Both the position numbers and the translations under genes were made by a program. This document shows, in pieces, positions 9,766 to 18,078 of a stretch of 64,000 nt of DNA (within the stretch, counting starts at the first letter, position 1; each line of letters begins with the position of its first letter). Location of the stretch: contig NZ_JAFELM010000035.1 of assembly GCF_016890225.1 (NCBI RefSeq), positions 1 to 64,000 of the forward strand, in the 5' to 3' direction. The notes under the pieces are model-generated. The model saw nothing but the letters and a program-made list of their open reading frames with translations. It had not been told where the DNA came from and did not search any database. The stretch is from Bacillus suaedaesalsae (GTDB lineage Bacteria > Bacillota > Bacilli > Bacillales > SA4).

Positions 9766-10392
9766 TTGTTCAAACGAAAAATGATTACACTTATTACTAC
9801 GTTTATATTTAGTTTTATAGGGATTTTCTTCTTTCAATCAGAGGCGTTAGCTAAAAATACAAGTATTCATGTTCACTTAAGGGGAGATGTTGCTCAAGTC
9901 GTTGGTGTATCAGTTATTCATAAAGGTGACAAGATTGCATTAGAGGCAAAAAGCGCGAAGCTATATAGTGTAAAAAAACCAGCAGAAATCGTGAAGCCAG
10001 ATGTAACACATATATTCGTTACCTTAAAAGATGGTACAGTTATTGAATACTCACCTGCTATTAACTATGCTGGCGAAGAGGGAAAAGGTACGATTAATTA
10101 CTGGATAGAAGTAATAGCTAGTGAAGAGACAACAGCAGATCCTGTTAAAGAAGATGATTCCAATTCAGAGAAAGACTCAACTGATGACAAAAATAACGAG
10201 GACACAAATACAGGCAAACAAGGGGAAGATTCATCAAGTGATGAAGAAGAGCCTGCTACTGAAGTAACAAAGACCATTTCTGGAGGAAAACTTCCTGAAA
10301 CATCTTCTCCATGGTATAACATCTTGTTTGCAAGTAGCCTAACTCTTTTAATTACAGCTTTTGTTCTGTATCGTGTCATAAAGCATAGTTGA
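9766..10392 (+). CDS. LPETS-anchored acidic surface protein (sortase substrate)
   Basis: About 208 aa. It has a signal peptide ending near SEALA, a globular N-terminal part (to about residue 120), a very acidic Ser/Asp/Glu linker and a sorting signal: LPETS, a hydrophobic span, then RVIKHS. LPETS rather than LPXTG suits class D sortase substrates. GGAGGG lies 7 bases before the TTG at 9766, so I prefer it to the earlier in-frame TTG at 9751. The sortase gene follows after 5 bp and presumably anchors this protein to the wall. Confidence 0.87.
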   Translation: MFKRKMITLITTFIFSFIGIFFFQSEALAKNTSIHVHLRGDVAQVVGVSVIHKGDKIALEAKSAKLYSVKKPAEIVKPDVTHIFVTLKDGTVIEYSPAINYAGEEGKGTINYWIEVIASEETTADPVKEDDSNSEKDSTDDKNNEDTNTGKQGEDSSSDEEEPATEVTKTISGGKLPETSSPWYNILFASSLTLLITAFVLYRVIKHS

Positions 10393-10397
10393 TGTAA

Positions 10398-11012
10398 ATG
10401 AGACGCCTTGTGACACTCATTATGATTTCTTTATTTATCCTTTCACTTTCTATTGCGATTTTCTCCACCATTAAAATCGTGAATTCAAAGGAGAATTTAG
10501 AAAAAACTCTTGAAGCACAAGAAAAACGCGAAAAGGTTGTAAAGAAGATTGTAGAAAAGACTGCCAATGAAAGTAATGAACAAAGCACAGAAGAAGAAAA
10601 GAAGCCTTATCCTAAAAAAGGTGACGTAATTGGGAAACTTATCATCCCTGCTATCAAAGAAGAATACCCAATTACCGAAGGAACCGACGACGAACAACTT
10701 GAAAATAGTGTCGGACATTATATCCAAAGTGTCCTACCCGGAAGACAAGATAACTCAGTCCTTGCCGGTCACCGGGACGGTGTCTTTCGGAAGTTAGGTG
10801 ACGTTAAAATAGATGATGTATTAATCGTGGAGCTAGGAGAAGAAGTTTATACGTATAAAATCTATAAACAACTTATCGTTGACCAAGACGATCGAACCAT
10901 CATCGTACCACATGAAGAAGCGATTTTAACCCTTGTAACGTGCTATCCATTCAACTACATCGGCTCTGCACCTGAAAGGTATATTTTACAAGCGAAATTG
11001 GTAGAAGAGTAG
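10398..11012 (+). CDS. Class D sortase
   Basis: A 204-aa membrane-anchored transpeptidase: N-terminal membrane helix (about 6-26), a charged coiled linker, then the sortase barrel with the catalytic His in SVLAGHRDG, the Cys in TLVTCYPF and the Arg in APERYIL. It cleaves LPXT-type signals and links the protein to peptidoglycan. Only 5 bp separate it from its likely substrate gene, suggesting translational coupling; a separate ribosome site is weak. Class D is assigned from the TLVTCYP motif and size. Confidence 0.92.
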   Translation: MRRLVTLIMISLFILSLSIAIFSTIKIVNSKENLEKTLEAQEKREKVVKKIVEKTANESNEQSTEEEKKPYPKKGDVIGKLIIPAIKEEYPITEGTDDEQLENSVGHYIQSVLPGRQDNSVLAGHRDGVFRKLGDVKIDDVLIVELGEEVYTYKIYKQLIVDQDDRTIIVPHEEAILTLVTCYPFNYIGSAPERYILQAKLVEE

Positions 11013-11016
11013 ACAA

Positions 11017-11048
11017 AAAGGCTTGGTTATGCAACCAGGCCTTTCAAT
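11017..11048 (+). terminator. Terminator after the sortase operon
   Basis: AAAGGCTTGGTT pairs with AACCAGGCCTTT around ATGC, with one G-T pair. Only a few T residues follow. Confidence 0.7.
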
Positions 11049-11099
11049 AAAAATAGTATGACAAATATACAGACTGTTAAATTCAATGCACCTTCTGAA

Positions 11100-11201
11100 C
11101 TACGATTTATCTACACTTTTATTTTTCTTGTATGTATGAAAAGAATAAACTACTAAAGCTATTAATCCGGCTAACTTAAGAATATCAAATAATACTTCCA
11201 T
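11100..11201 (-). CDS. Small single-span membrane protein (33 aa)
   Basis: A very short gene with a GGGAGG ribosome site 8 bases before ATG and a TAG stop. The product is a single hydrophobic helix (LAGLIALVVYSF) followed by a basic tail (HTYKKNKSVDKS). I do not know the family. Its ribosome site and amphipathic layout argue that it is translated; the role is unknown. It lies between the sortase terminator and another small membrane protein. Confidence 0.6.
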   Translation of the reverse strand: MEVLFDILKLAGLIALVVYSFHTYKKNKSVDKS

Positions 11202-11238
11202 TCTATACGCCTCCCTTTCCATTAACAATTATATAATT

Positions 11239-11457
11239 TCAATTTGTTTGTTGTTTCCTATCATACATCTTATCTATTAGATACGTACAAAGAAATCCTA
11301 TTACAAAAGGAATGAGAGAACCTCCAGCTTCAATCGATTCAGTAGTTTCTACATAATAACTAAACATTAAAATTCTAATATCAAAAATATATCCAATTAA
11401 AAGTAAAAATCCACTTATACTAGCCATCATTAGTATTCTTACAATGTTTCTTTTCAC
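11239..11457 (-). CDS. Small membrane protein (72 aa), unknown
   Basis: Two hydrophobic helices (about residues 6-30 and 44-62) with a short acidic outer loop and a basic tail. It starts at GTG behind AGGGGGG. I do not recognise a family. It lies 11 bp after the 181-aa gene at 11469 and is probably co-transcribed with it. Confidence 0.65.
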   Translation of the reverse strand: MKRNIVRILMMASISGFLLLIGYIFDIRILMFSYYVETTESIEAGGSLIPFVIGFLCTYLIDKMYDRKQQTN

Positions 11458-11468
11458 ACAAATCCCCC

Positions 11469-12014
11469 CTATTTAATTTCAATACCGTTTTCATCAAAAT
11501 ACTTCCATGTATAGCTAAATTCATTACTATCTGATTGAGGTAGCTCAATCCATGAAACAGCGTTTTCCCTTAAAATAAAATCTTGTTCGATAATATGGTT
11601 GTTTACTCCTAATTCTAGTTTGGATATTTCATTTTCTTTTGTTGTTACAATTATGAATAGTACTGAAGGAGAGCCTTCACCAATCATCGTGATTAAGTAT
11701 GGCACAAACGATTGATTTTCACTTTTTTGAATATGATACCACTTATAATTACCTTTCTTGTTTTTGTAAAATTGAATATATGCGGGGTGGTTATCGATTA
11801 AGAAACCTACTATTCTATTGTCATTCATATCCTTTATATCCAAAATTTCAATAGAATCACTTTCATATCCTTCAATCGAAGTAATCACTTTCTTAATCGA
11901 TTCTGTGTCGTTTCCATACGTCTCAGTGAAAATTGGAAAAGTATAAATAAAAAATATAAAAAGAAATAAAAGTGTGATAAAGCTGAAAATTACCTTATTA
12001 GTCTTAGTAACCAT
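11469..12014 (-). CDS. Membrane-anchored hypothetical protein, paralogue of the gene at 58401
   Basis: A 181-aa protein with an N-terminal membrane anchor (about 8-28) and an extracytoplasmic domain. It is clearly homologous along its full length to the 181-aa product at 58401-58946: shared blocks include NHPAYIQF, KKGNY and TKENEISK. I do not recognise a named family. Ribosome site AGGGGTGTGAA. The paralogue lies in the repeat-rich accessory stretch 46 kb away, so duplication or horizontal gain is likely. Confidence 0.75.
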   Translation of the reverse strand: MVTKTNKVIFSFITLLFLFIFFIYTFPIFTETYGNDTESIKKVITSIEGYESDSIEILDIKDMNDNRIVGFLIDNHPAYIQFYKNKKGNYKWYHIQKSENQSFVPYLITMIGEGSPSVLFIIVTTKENEISKLELGVNNHIIEQDFILRENAVSWIELPQSDSNEFSYTWKYFDENGIEIK

Positions 12015-12031
12015 TTCACACCCCTATTTTC

Positions 12032-12511
12032 TTAATCAGTTATCCCGCCTAACTTAGCTGCCGTCACAGTTACTAAGTCTTCAACCTTCAGCCCCATTTG
12101 CACACCAATTTTGCCGCCGCTCACAACAATATTTTCAAGGTAAGATGCACTTTCATCAATCATTGTCGGATACAGCTTTTTCATACCCACTGGGGAGCAT
12201 CCACCTCGAATATAACCCGTCCATTTTTGAATATCTTTCACCGCAATCATCTCGAGCTTTTTCTCATCTGCAAGCTGTGCTGCTTTTTTTAAGTTAAGTT
12301 CTTTTTCAACGGGAATAATGCATACATATAGTTGCTTACTAACTCCTTGTGTCACAAGTGTCTTGTATACGAATTTTGTGTCTCGGCCAAGTTTCTCCGC
12401 AACTGAAACACCGTCTATTTTTCCATCATTAGAATCATATGTCATTAACTCATAAGAGATTTTTTTACTATCTAATAATCTCATCGCATTCGTTTTTGCT
12501 TGCTTCATCAT
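12032..12511 (-). CDS. ybaK: YbaK/EbsC-type aminoacyl-tRNA deacylase
   Basis: About 159 aa. YbaK proteins hydrolyse Cys-tRNA(Pro) and related mischarged tRNAs in the cytosol. The fold motifs are clear: KTLVTQG near residue 50, ELNLKKAAQLADEKK, and the GYIRGGCSPVG loop. GAGG lies 5 bases before the ATG at 12511, so I use it rather than the upstream in-frame codon at 12535. Confidence 0.9.
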   Translation of the reverse strand: MMKQAKTNAMRLLDSKKISYELMTYDSNDGKIDGVSVAEKLGRDTKFVYKTLVTQGVSKQLYVCIIPVEKELNLKKAAQLADEKKLEMIAVKDIQKWTGYIRGGCSPVGMKKLYPTMIDESASYLENIVVSGGKIGVQMGLKVEDLVTVTAAKLGGITD

Positions 12512-12561
12512 TTTCACCTCAACACTACTATACAAAATACAGGAAGCCCTACTGTGAACCG

Positions 12562-12993
12562 TTATGGTTTTCCGATCACTGGGAATGCATTTAAAATCAT
12601 TTCTAATTCTTTGATAAGTTTTGGTAAATAGGACTGATCCGATTCAAATTCAGAGGTTAACACTGCGCCGTCTCCATTTGGATAGCAGGTTTCAAAAGAC
12701 CATAATAGTTTCCCAAAGTGACTCATTTTACATTCCATTTCTATAAAACTGTCTAAGTTAACGAGTATAGCATTTCCTTTTAAATCTTTGTTCATCGACT
12801 TCAATCCATTCAAAAACCTCAAAATTTCATCTGTTCTTAAATAGGCTTCAAAGTCAACAGAGTATCCTGGAATCTTTATTTGAATTCTTGAAGTAATCCA
12901 GTTAATATCCCAGTAATTTTTAGTTTCAGGATGACTTCTTCTAACTACATCGATTGTTATGTTTGTATCTACTCCAATAATACTAAATTCCAT
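12562..12993 (-). CDS. WapI-like immunity family protein
   Basis: About 143 aa, soluble, close to the length of Bacillus WapI. Features such as WDINWITSRIQIKIPGYS and the LRTDEILRFLNGL helix resemble the WapI immunity family, but no WapA-type toxin gene is visible nearby, so it would be an orphan immunity gene. AAGGGTG lies 6 bases before the ATG at 12993, making that start better than 13038. Assignment is from sequence resemblance by eye. Confidence 0.5.
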   Translation of the reverse strand: MEFSIIGVDTNITIDVVRRSHPETKNYWDINWITSRIQIKIPGYSVDFEAYLRTDEILRFLNGLKSMNKDLKGNAILVNLDSFIEMECKMSHFGKLLWSFETCYPNGDGAVLTSEFESDQSYLPKLIKELEMILNAFPVIGKP

Positions 12994-13044
12994 ATTTTCA
13001 CCCTTTATAAAAGGTGCGTGAACACATACTTCACACACCTCTCT

Positions 13045-13554
13045 TTATAATTTAGTACCACAATTAGTACAAAATCTCGCATCATGATCATTGACATGAT
13101 TACATGATTTACAAGCCTGTACGAGGCTCGTTCCACATTCGTCGCAGAAATTACTAGTTGCTGCATTTTGATTTTGACATCGTGGACAAGTAACGTGCTG
13201 TTGCAGCGATGGATCTTGCTTTACCGATTTAGAGATTACAGATAGACCTTCTGAAGTTTCCTTTGCTAAATAATTGAATGTATCTTTCGCTACTGGTGCA
13301 TATTCTCGTGCTTGATATTTTGCAACAGTGCTGCCATATCCAAAGCCAGTTAAAATAAATCCAACAAACGAAACAGGCATACCTACAAAGAATAACCAAA
13401 ACTTTTCCGGCTCTTCAAACGGTTGCAGCGAAAAAAAGTCAATGAATGCAATTATCATACAGAGGAGACCACCTATAAAAACAACGGGTCCTAAAAATCT
13501 AAACAACGTTCTTGTCTTTACATGTTCATCGGTTATAAATTTATCTGATTTCAT
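13045..13554 (-). CDS. Membrane protein with C-terminal double zinc ribbon
   Basis: A 169-aa protein with two membrane helices (about 20-42 and 52-75), a cytoplasmic linker and two CxxC...CxxC zinc ribbons at the C-terminus (CPRCQNQNAATSNFCDECG and CKSCNHVNDHDARFCTNCG), a DZANK-like arrangement. Role unknown; zinc-ribbon tails usually mediate protein contact. Ribosome site AAGGTG. It follows the permease pair but shows no clear link to transport. Confidence 0.75.
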   Translation of the reverse strand: MKSDKFITDEHVKTRTLFRFLGPVVFIGGLLCMIIAFIDFFSLQPFEEPEKFWLFFVGMPVSFVGFILTGFGYGSTVAKYQAREYAPVAKDTFNYLAKETSEGLSVISKSVKQDPSLQQHVTCPRCQNQNAATSNFCDECGTSLVQACKSCNHVNDHDARFCTNCGTKL

Positions 13555-13654
13555 GCTTACACCTTCTTGTTTTATTTTTCTATTCTACGAGTTAAACACA
13601 TAAAAGTTTCGTATTAGTTAGTTTCAACAAGAAGTCGATAAACCCTCTAATTGT

Positions 13655-14671
13655 TCAACTTCGGTTAAGAGGTACAAATAGATCTTTCTTAACAAGTTGA
13701 GTATCCATTTTCTGCTCACGCTTTTTTCCTATTTTCTTCTTACCTATTTCTACATTAATCGACGTTACATGTTTATAGCTCTCCATCATAAAGTTAATCG
13801 CGATGATTGTTATCGTGAAAAATCCGATAGGCGCTAAGAAAACCCATGGCGCTGACACAAAGGAATAAAACCCATCGCCAATTAATCCCGACCATTCATT
13901 TGTTATTGAACTTGGTGGGTCATTCACAAATCGATCATATGTAACATGCGTTCCTCCTAAAAACAGCTTGAAGATCCCTAAGTGTGCTAGAATGATTAAC
14001 ACTTGTATCATTTGCTGTCCAAATAGGATCACAATTCTTTCTTTTAGATGCGGAAGAATGTGCTTCCAAATTAGAAAAAACCTAGTTGCACCTAATATTT
14101 TTGAACTTTGTATGAATTCCCTCCTAAGTATTAATTCTACTTCATTACTTATTAAAGAAGAAAGCATCGGAAGTGTAAGCAATGTTAATAACAAAACCTG
14201 CAGTACTAGCCTTTCAATATACGAATAATAAAATACGCCTGGATATTGCTCCCATAGAATTGGTTCTAATACATATACAGCTAACAATGTTAATGGGATA
14301 TAATGAAATGACTCTGAAAATGCATTAAGGTACTTTTGTAATCGTTGTGAGTATACACCTATCGATAACCCAATAATTAGTGAAAAAACAATTCTTAAGA
14401 GAGCAATAATGAACGCTATAATAATTGTGTGTTTTGCCCCATCTATCGACTTCATAAGTAAATCGAAACCTAACAAATCAGTCCCAAGAGGCAACCACCA
14501 ATGTGGAGCGATTGGAGCCGAATCAATCACATTACCTTTATCATCATATAAAATTCGGATTTGTCTAAATTCCCCATTATGAGCTATTTCCACATAAAAA
14601 CTACTAATTAATATAATTACAAAAAAAGATAATCCAATTATGAATAGTGGTTGTTTAAATAAATGTCGAAT
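13655..14671 (-). CDS. Opp/Dpp-type ABC transporter permease, second of a pair, probable ATT start
   Basis: About 338 aa, a BPD_transp_1 permease of the OppC/DppC type with an extracytoplasmic segment, then five membrane helices and the EFIQSSKILGATRFFLIWKHILPHL coupling region. The first GTG (14593) would delete the first helix and has no ribosome site. The frame is open to an ATT at 14671, preceded 6 bases away by AAGGTGA, and the added residues align with the paralogue at 32587. I therefore propose ATT initiation, or an ATG-to-ATT mutation. It follows the partner permease by one base. Confidence 0.8.
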   Translation of the reverse strand: MRHLFKQPLFIIGLSFFVIILISSFYVEIAHNGEFRQIRILYDDKGNVIDSAPIAPHWWLPLGTDLLGFDLLMKSIDGAKHTIIIAFIIALLRIVFSLIIGLSIGVYSQRLQKYLNAFSESFHYIPLTLLAVYVLEPILWEQYPGVFYYSYIERLVLQVLLLTLLTLPMLSSLISNEVELILRREFIQSSKILGATRFFLIWKHILPHLKERIVILFGQQMIQVLIILAHLGIFKLFLGGTHVTYDRFVNDPPSSITNEWSGLIGDGFYSFVSAPWVFLAPIGFFTITIIAINFMMESYKHVTSINVEIGKKKIGKKREQKMDTQLVKKDLFVPLNRS

Positions 14672-14672
14672 A

Positions 14673-15536
14673 CTACATCACCTTCTTATTTTTTTCTACA
14701 GCTAATTCACATGCAGTATTTAGGATAAATGTCGGAATAAAGAGTAATAGCAAGCCAATCACGAATACTTCTGGGCTAATATATTGAAAGATAAAAGTTG
14801 TTATTCCCGGTATGTTAAACATTCTCTCCAAGATTAATAAATTCGTTAGCATAAACCACATTACATTCTTAGAGTTGTTGACTAAACTGACCGTAATGTT
14901 TGGTAAAATATGTTTATACATAATGGTCATCATTCCGATTCCTTTACCTTTTGCCAGGGTAATATAGTTTCTAGTAAACTCTTCCTCAAATAATGTAATC
15001 GTTAATCGAAATAAAAAAACCGCTGGATAAATAGATAAACATACAATGGGTAAGAAATAGATTTTTTCACCAGGTAATGCAGCAAAATTAAAGAAAATCA
15101 TACCTGTTTTCTTATATAGAAAAATTATAAAAAGTTGAAATGAATAGATTAATAGTAAGTCTGGAATCGAATCTAGCATCGATAGGCTAACCTTCGTCCT
15201 TCTTACAAGCTTACTAGGTAATAACAACGTACCAATCGTTAAAAGAATCGAAACAGCATAAGCGATAGCCAAGGAAGAAAATAATAGTATGAGTGAATAT
15301 GCAATTGGATGAAAGATATGTGGAAACAACGGATATTCTACATTCGGTGTAGGAATATATGTTAAGTCCTCTAAATGAAGAAAACTATTTAATATTACTT
15401 TAATGGCATCTAAAAAACCATTTAAGTTAATATACTGACCATCTGAAACCTTGAAAAGTGAAGGAATTCCCCCCACAACAATAATTCCCACAAATGAGAG
15501 TGAAAATTTTAATAATGTCTCTCTAAGTTTTTTCAT
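14673..15536 (-). CDS. Opp/Dpp-type ABC transporter permease, first of a pair
   Basis: A 287-aa OppB/DppB-type permease: N-terminal helix, an outer loop of about 60 residues, then about five helices with the coupling segment FTRNYITLAKGKGIGMMTIMYKHILPNI read in parts. It should pair with the next gene to form a transmembrane channel for peptides, nickel or similar ligands. No ATP-binding or solute-binding gene lies alongside, so the pair must borrow partners or be inactive. It resembles the pair at 33-34.5 kb. Confidence 0.82.
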   Translation of the reverse strand: MKKLRETLLKFSLSFVGIIVVGGIPSLFKVSDGQYINLNGFLDAIKVILNSFLHLEDLTYIPTPNVEYPLFPHIFHPIAYSLILLFSSLAIAYAVSILLTIGTLLLPSKLVRRTKVSLSMLDSIPDLLLIYSFQLFIIFLYKKTGMIFFNFAALPGEKIYFLPIVCLSIYPAVFLFRLTITLFEEEFTRNYITLAKGKGIGMMTIMYKHILPNITVSLVNNSKNVMWFMLTNLLILERMFNIPGITTFIFQYISPEVFVIGLLLLFIPTFILNTACELAVEKNKKVM

Positions 15537-15627
15537 AGCATAATCCCTTTTCCCTTTTTTAGATAACCATATTATATATGGGATTTTTATCCATTTAAAT
15601 ACCTTATTTAAATTTCATTATAATAAC

Positions 15628-15656
15628 AAAAAAATCCCTTCAAATTAGGGATCAAA
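15628..15656. terminator. Small A/T-flanked hairpin
   Basis: ATCCCT pairs with AGGGAT around CAAATT with A and T runs on both sides. It lies between the Na/Pi cotransporter and the permease pair and could act in either direction. Confidence 0.45.
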
Positions 15657-15713
15657 AAAATTCATTTCAAATGTAGATGATTCCTTACTACTACAATTTT
15701 TACGAAAAGAGCC

Positions 15714-15746
15714 AAAAAAAAAGACCAACGCATAAACGTTGATCTT
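15714..15746 (-). terminator. Terminator of the Na/Pi cotransporter gene
   Basis: AAGATCAACG pairs with CGTTGGTCTT across a 6-base loop with one G-T pair, followed in the minus direction by nine T residues. Directly beyond it lies a TTTTTACGAAAAGAGCC segment shared with two other intergenic repeats. Confidence 0.85.
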
Positions 15747-15756
15747 CTTCATTATA

Positions 15757-17391
15757 TTATGCAGTAGTGTCACCTAATACTACTTGTGCAATATTAACTG
15801 AATGGTCACCAATTCGTTCTAAGTTACTCGCGATGTCAACGAAGAATACACCCGCATCTCCAGTACACACCTTTTCGTTAAGACGATTAATATGTGCCTT
15901 ACGTAATTTACGTTCCATTTCGTCAATACTTCTTTCTTTCACTAACACTTCCTTCGCTAACTCCACATCATTCTGTTCTAATGATTGTAATGATAGCTTG
16001 AACGTTTCAAGAGTAAGCTGGAACATTTCGTTTAGTTCACCGATTGCTTCTTCGGAAAGCTTAACCTTTTTGTCTACACGCATTTCAAGTAATTCAATGA
16101 TATTTTCCGCATGATCACCTACGCGTTCAATATCTCTAATAGTATTTAATAAGGCATTATGCTCTTCTGAATCGATTCCGGTTAAAGATCTCGTTGAAAT
16201 TTCAACTAAATAATCTGTAATTTTACGGTCAAAGTTGTTAATCGCTTCTTCATATTGATAAACCAATTTAGCATGTTTACTATCTTTTGTATTGAAGAAG
16301 TGAATCGATTCGGAAACTGCGTTACCTGCATACTCACCCATTCTTTTGATTTCCTCTTTAGCTTGTCCTAATGCTATGGATGGTGATTGTTCGATGATAG
16401 CCGGGTTCAAATGTTTTGTTGTAACATCTACATAGACATCCTCACCAGGAATGATTTTTGTAACAAGCCATGCAAGTACTGCAATGAACGGGAACTGAAT
16501 GATTGTATTTGATACGTTAAAAATACCGTGAGCAAAGGCTATGGTCATTTCTGGATTTAAATCCAATGCACTTTGTAAGTATCCAATAAATTTTGTATAG
16601 AGACCTAAAATAATCATAAATATAATTGTTCCAATAATATTAAATAGGACGTGGACTAAAGCTGCTCTTCGTGCTGATATAGATGCACCAATAGCAGCCA
16701 AGACAGCCGTAATTGTCGTACCAATGTTGTCTCCAAATAATACTGGTAATGCTGCTTTAAGGTTAATTGCTCCTTGAGCAAACAACTCCTGTAAAATCCC
16801 GATTGTTGCACTCGAGCTTTGAACGATAAGTGTAAATACTGTTCCTACAGTTACACCTAGTAAAGCATTATTACTCATCGTTAGCGTTAGTTGTCTAAAT
16901 TCTTCTAATGATCGAAGTGGTTTCATTCCTGCACTCATTAATTCTAATCCGAGGAACAAAGCACCAAAACCAAAAATAATCTGTCCTGCTGCGTTTATTT
17001 GCTTATTACGGAAGAAGTAAAGTAAAAACGTACCTACAGCAATAATTGGAAGTGCATACTCACCAATATCAATACCAATGATAAAAGCTGTAACCGTAGT
17101 ACCAATATTCGCCCCCATAATAACACCAATTGCTTGTCTCAGTGTCATAAATCCTGCACTAACTAAAGCCACAGTAAGAGCGGTTGTTCCAGAACTGGAT
17201 TGAATTAAAATTGTGATAAAAATACCAGCTAAAACTCCCATGAAAGGGTTCGTTGTGAACCGATCCAAAATACTTCTTAGACGATCTCCAGCTGCCTCTT
17301 GAAGACCTTCGCCCATAAATTTGAGACCGAATAAAAATATCCCTAAGCCTCCAAAAAATCCAAATAACATTTCCTGAACATTTAAGTCCAT
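15757..17391 (-). CDS. Na+/phosphate cotransporter family protein (NptA-like) with PhoU-like tail
   Basis: A 544-aa membrane protein. The two inverted Na_Pi_cotrans repeats carry the QSSS signatures (ILIQSSSGTTA and LIVQSSSATIG) within residues 1-320; residues about 340-540 form a soluble PhoU-like helical domain with ERVGDHAENI and ERIGDHSVNI. It probably imports or exports phosphate with sodium. Ribosome site AAAGGAGTG. The upstream region carries a dyad at 17476-17516 that might be an operator. Confidence 0.93.
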   Translation of the reverse strand: MDLNVQEMLFGFFGGLGIFLFGLKFMGEGLQEAAGDRLRSILDRFTTNPFMGVLAGIFITILIQSSSGTTALTVALVSAGFMTLRQAIGVIMGANIGTTVTAFIIGIDIGEYALPIIAVGTFLLYFFRNKQINAAGQIIFGFGALFLGLELMSAGMKPLRSLEEFRQLTLTMSNNALLGVTVGTVFTLIVQSSSATIGILQELFAQGAINLKAALPVLFGDNIGTTITAVLAAIGASISARRAALVHVLFNIIGTIIFMIILGLYTKFIGYLQSALDLNPEMTIAFAHGIFNVSNTIIQFPFIAVLAWLVTKIIPGEDVYVDVTTKHLNPAIIEQSPSIALGQAKEEIKRMGEYAGNAVSESIHFFNTKDSKHAKLVYQYEEAINNFDRKITDYLVEISTRSLTGIDSEEHNALLNTIRDIERVGDHAENIIELLEMRVDKKVKLSEEAIGELNEMFQLTLETFKLSLQSLEQNDVELAKEVLVKERSIDEMERKLRKAHINRLNEKVCTGDAGVFFVDIASNLERIGDHSVNIAQVVLGDTTA

Positions 17392-17475
17392 ACCTACACT
17401 CCTTTTACGCCCGTGTCAATGCGATTAGTATCTTCATCGACATATGTATCTTTGCTATTATGTGTATCTCTTCTG

Positions 17476-17516
17476 TGTACACTATCTACTCTACTTAATA
17501 AAGATCAAAGTGTACA
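17476..17516. other. Inverted repeat upstream of the Na/Pi cotransporter
   Basis: TGTACACT at 17476-17483 is the exact reverse complement of AGTGTACA at 17509-17516, with a 25-base spacer. It sits 85-125 bp before the cotransporter start. It may be a regulator site; no known consensus is assigned. Confidence 0.35.
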
Positions 17517-17597
17517 AACGAAATAATACAATGAATCCTTTACAGTTACAATTAATTAATAAAATCTTTACAAAATCTTAATATTAGAATTTTCCCA

Positions 17598-18056
17598 TTA
17601 TTCAAAACAAATAGCCAATCGAATCATATCTCGGCACATAATACCATTTTCAATGATTTCTTCCGGGTAATGACGTATAAAGAAATCAGTCTCTATACTC
17701 GTTATTCGAAACCCACATTTTTGATACAGTGCTAGCTGTCCAATACTTGAGTTCCCTGTTCCCACTTCCATTGTTTTATAGCCTTCTTCTTTAGCAGTTT
17801 GGATAGCGTGTAAAATTAAATCTTTGCCAATTCCTAATCCCTGATGTCCTTCAGAAACTGCTATGTTAACTAACTCAATTGTTTCAGGTCGTGTTGGTAA
17901 CAATACATAGACACCTACTACTTCTTGATTGACTTCAGCCACATAGCAAATCCCTCTTGGCAAGTAACTTTTTACAATATGTTCTGAAGGATCTGCAAGT
18001 AATAGTAAGTCTATAGGTCGTTCTTCGTTTTGTGATAGTTTTCGGATAGTAATCAT
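17598..18056 (-). CDS. GNAT-family N-acetyltransferase
   Basis: A 152-aa acetyl-CoA-dependent acetyltransferase. The coenzyme A loop is visible in SEGHQGLGIGKDLI near residue 80, followed by the YQKCGF motif typical of GNAT beta 5-alpha 4. The substrate is unknown. Ribosome site GAGGTG. It lies just downstream, in transcription terms, of the CGCCGATAA repeat array. Confidence 0.88.
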   Translation of the reverse strand: MITIRKLSQNEERPIDLLLLADPSEHIVKSYLPRGICYVAEVNQEVVGVYVLLPTRPETIELVNIAVSEGHQGLGIGKDLILHAIQTAKEEGYKTMEVGTGNSSIGQLALYQKCGFRITSIETDFFIRHYPEEIIENGIMCRDMIRLAICFE

Positions 18057-18078
18057 GTTTTCACCTCGATTTGTGGTT

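Noticed and set aside
12562-12993. Toxin-immunity module around the WapI-like gene
   Set aside because: No WapA or other polymorphic toxin gene is nearby; only an orphan immunity-like gene can be claimed.
17530-17585. PhoP-box-like TTTACA repeats upstream of the Na/Pi cotransporter
   Set aside because: The copies are not spaced at 11 bp and match poorly, so a PhoP site is not supported.
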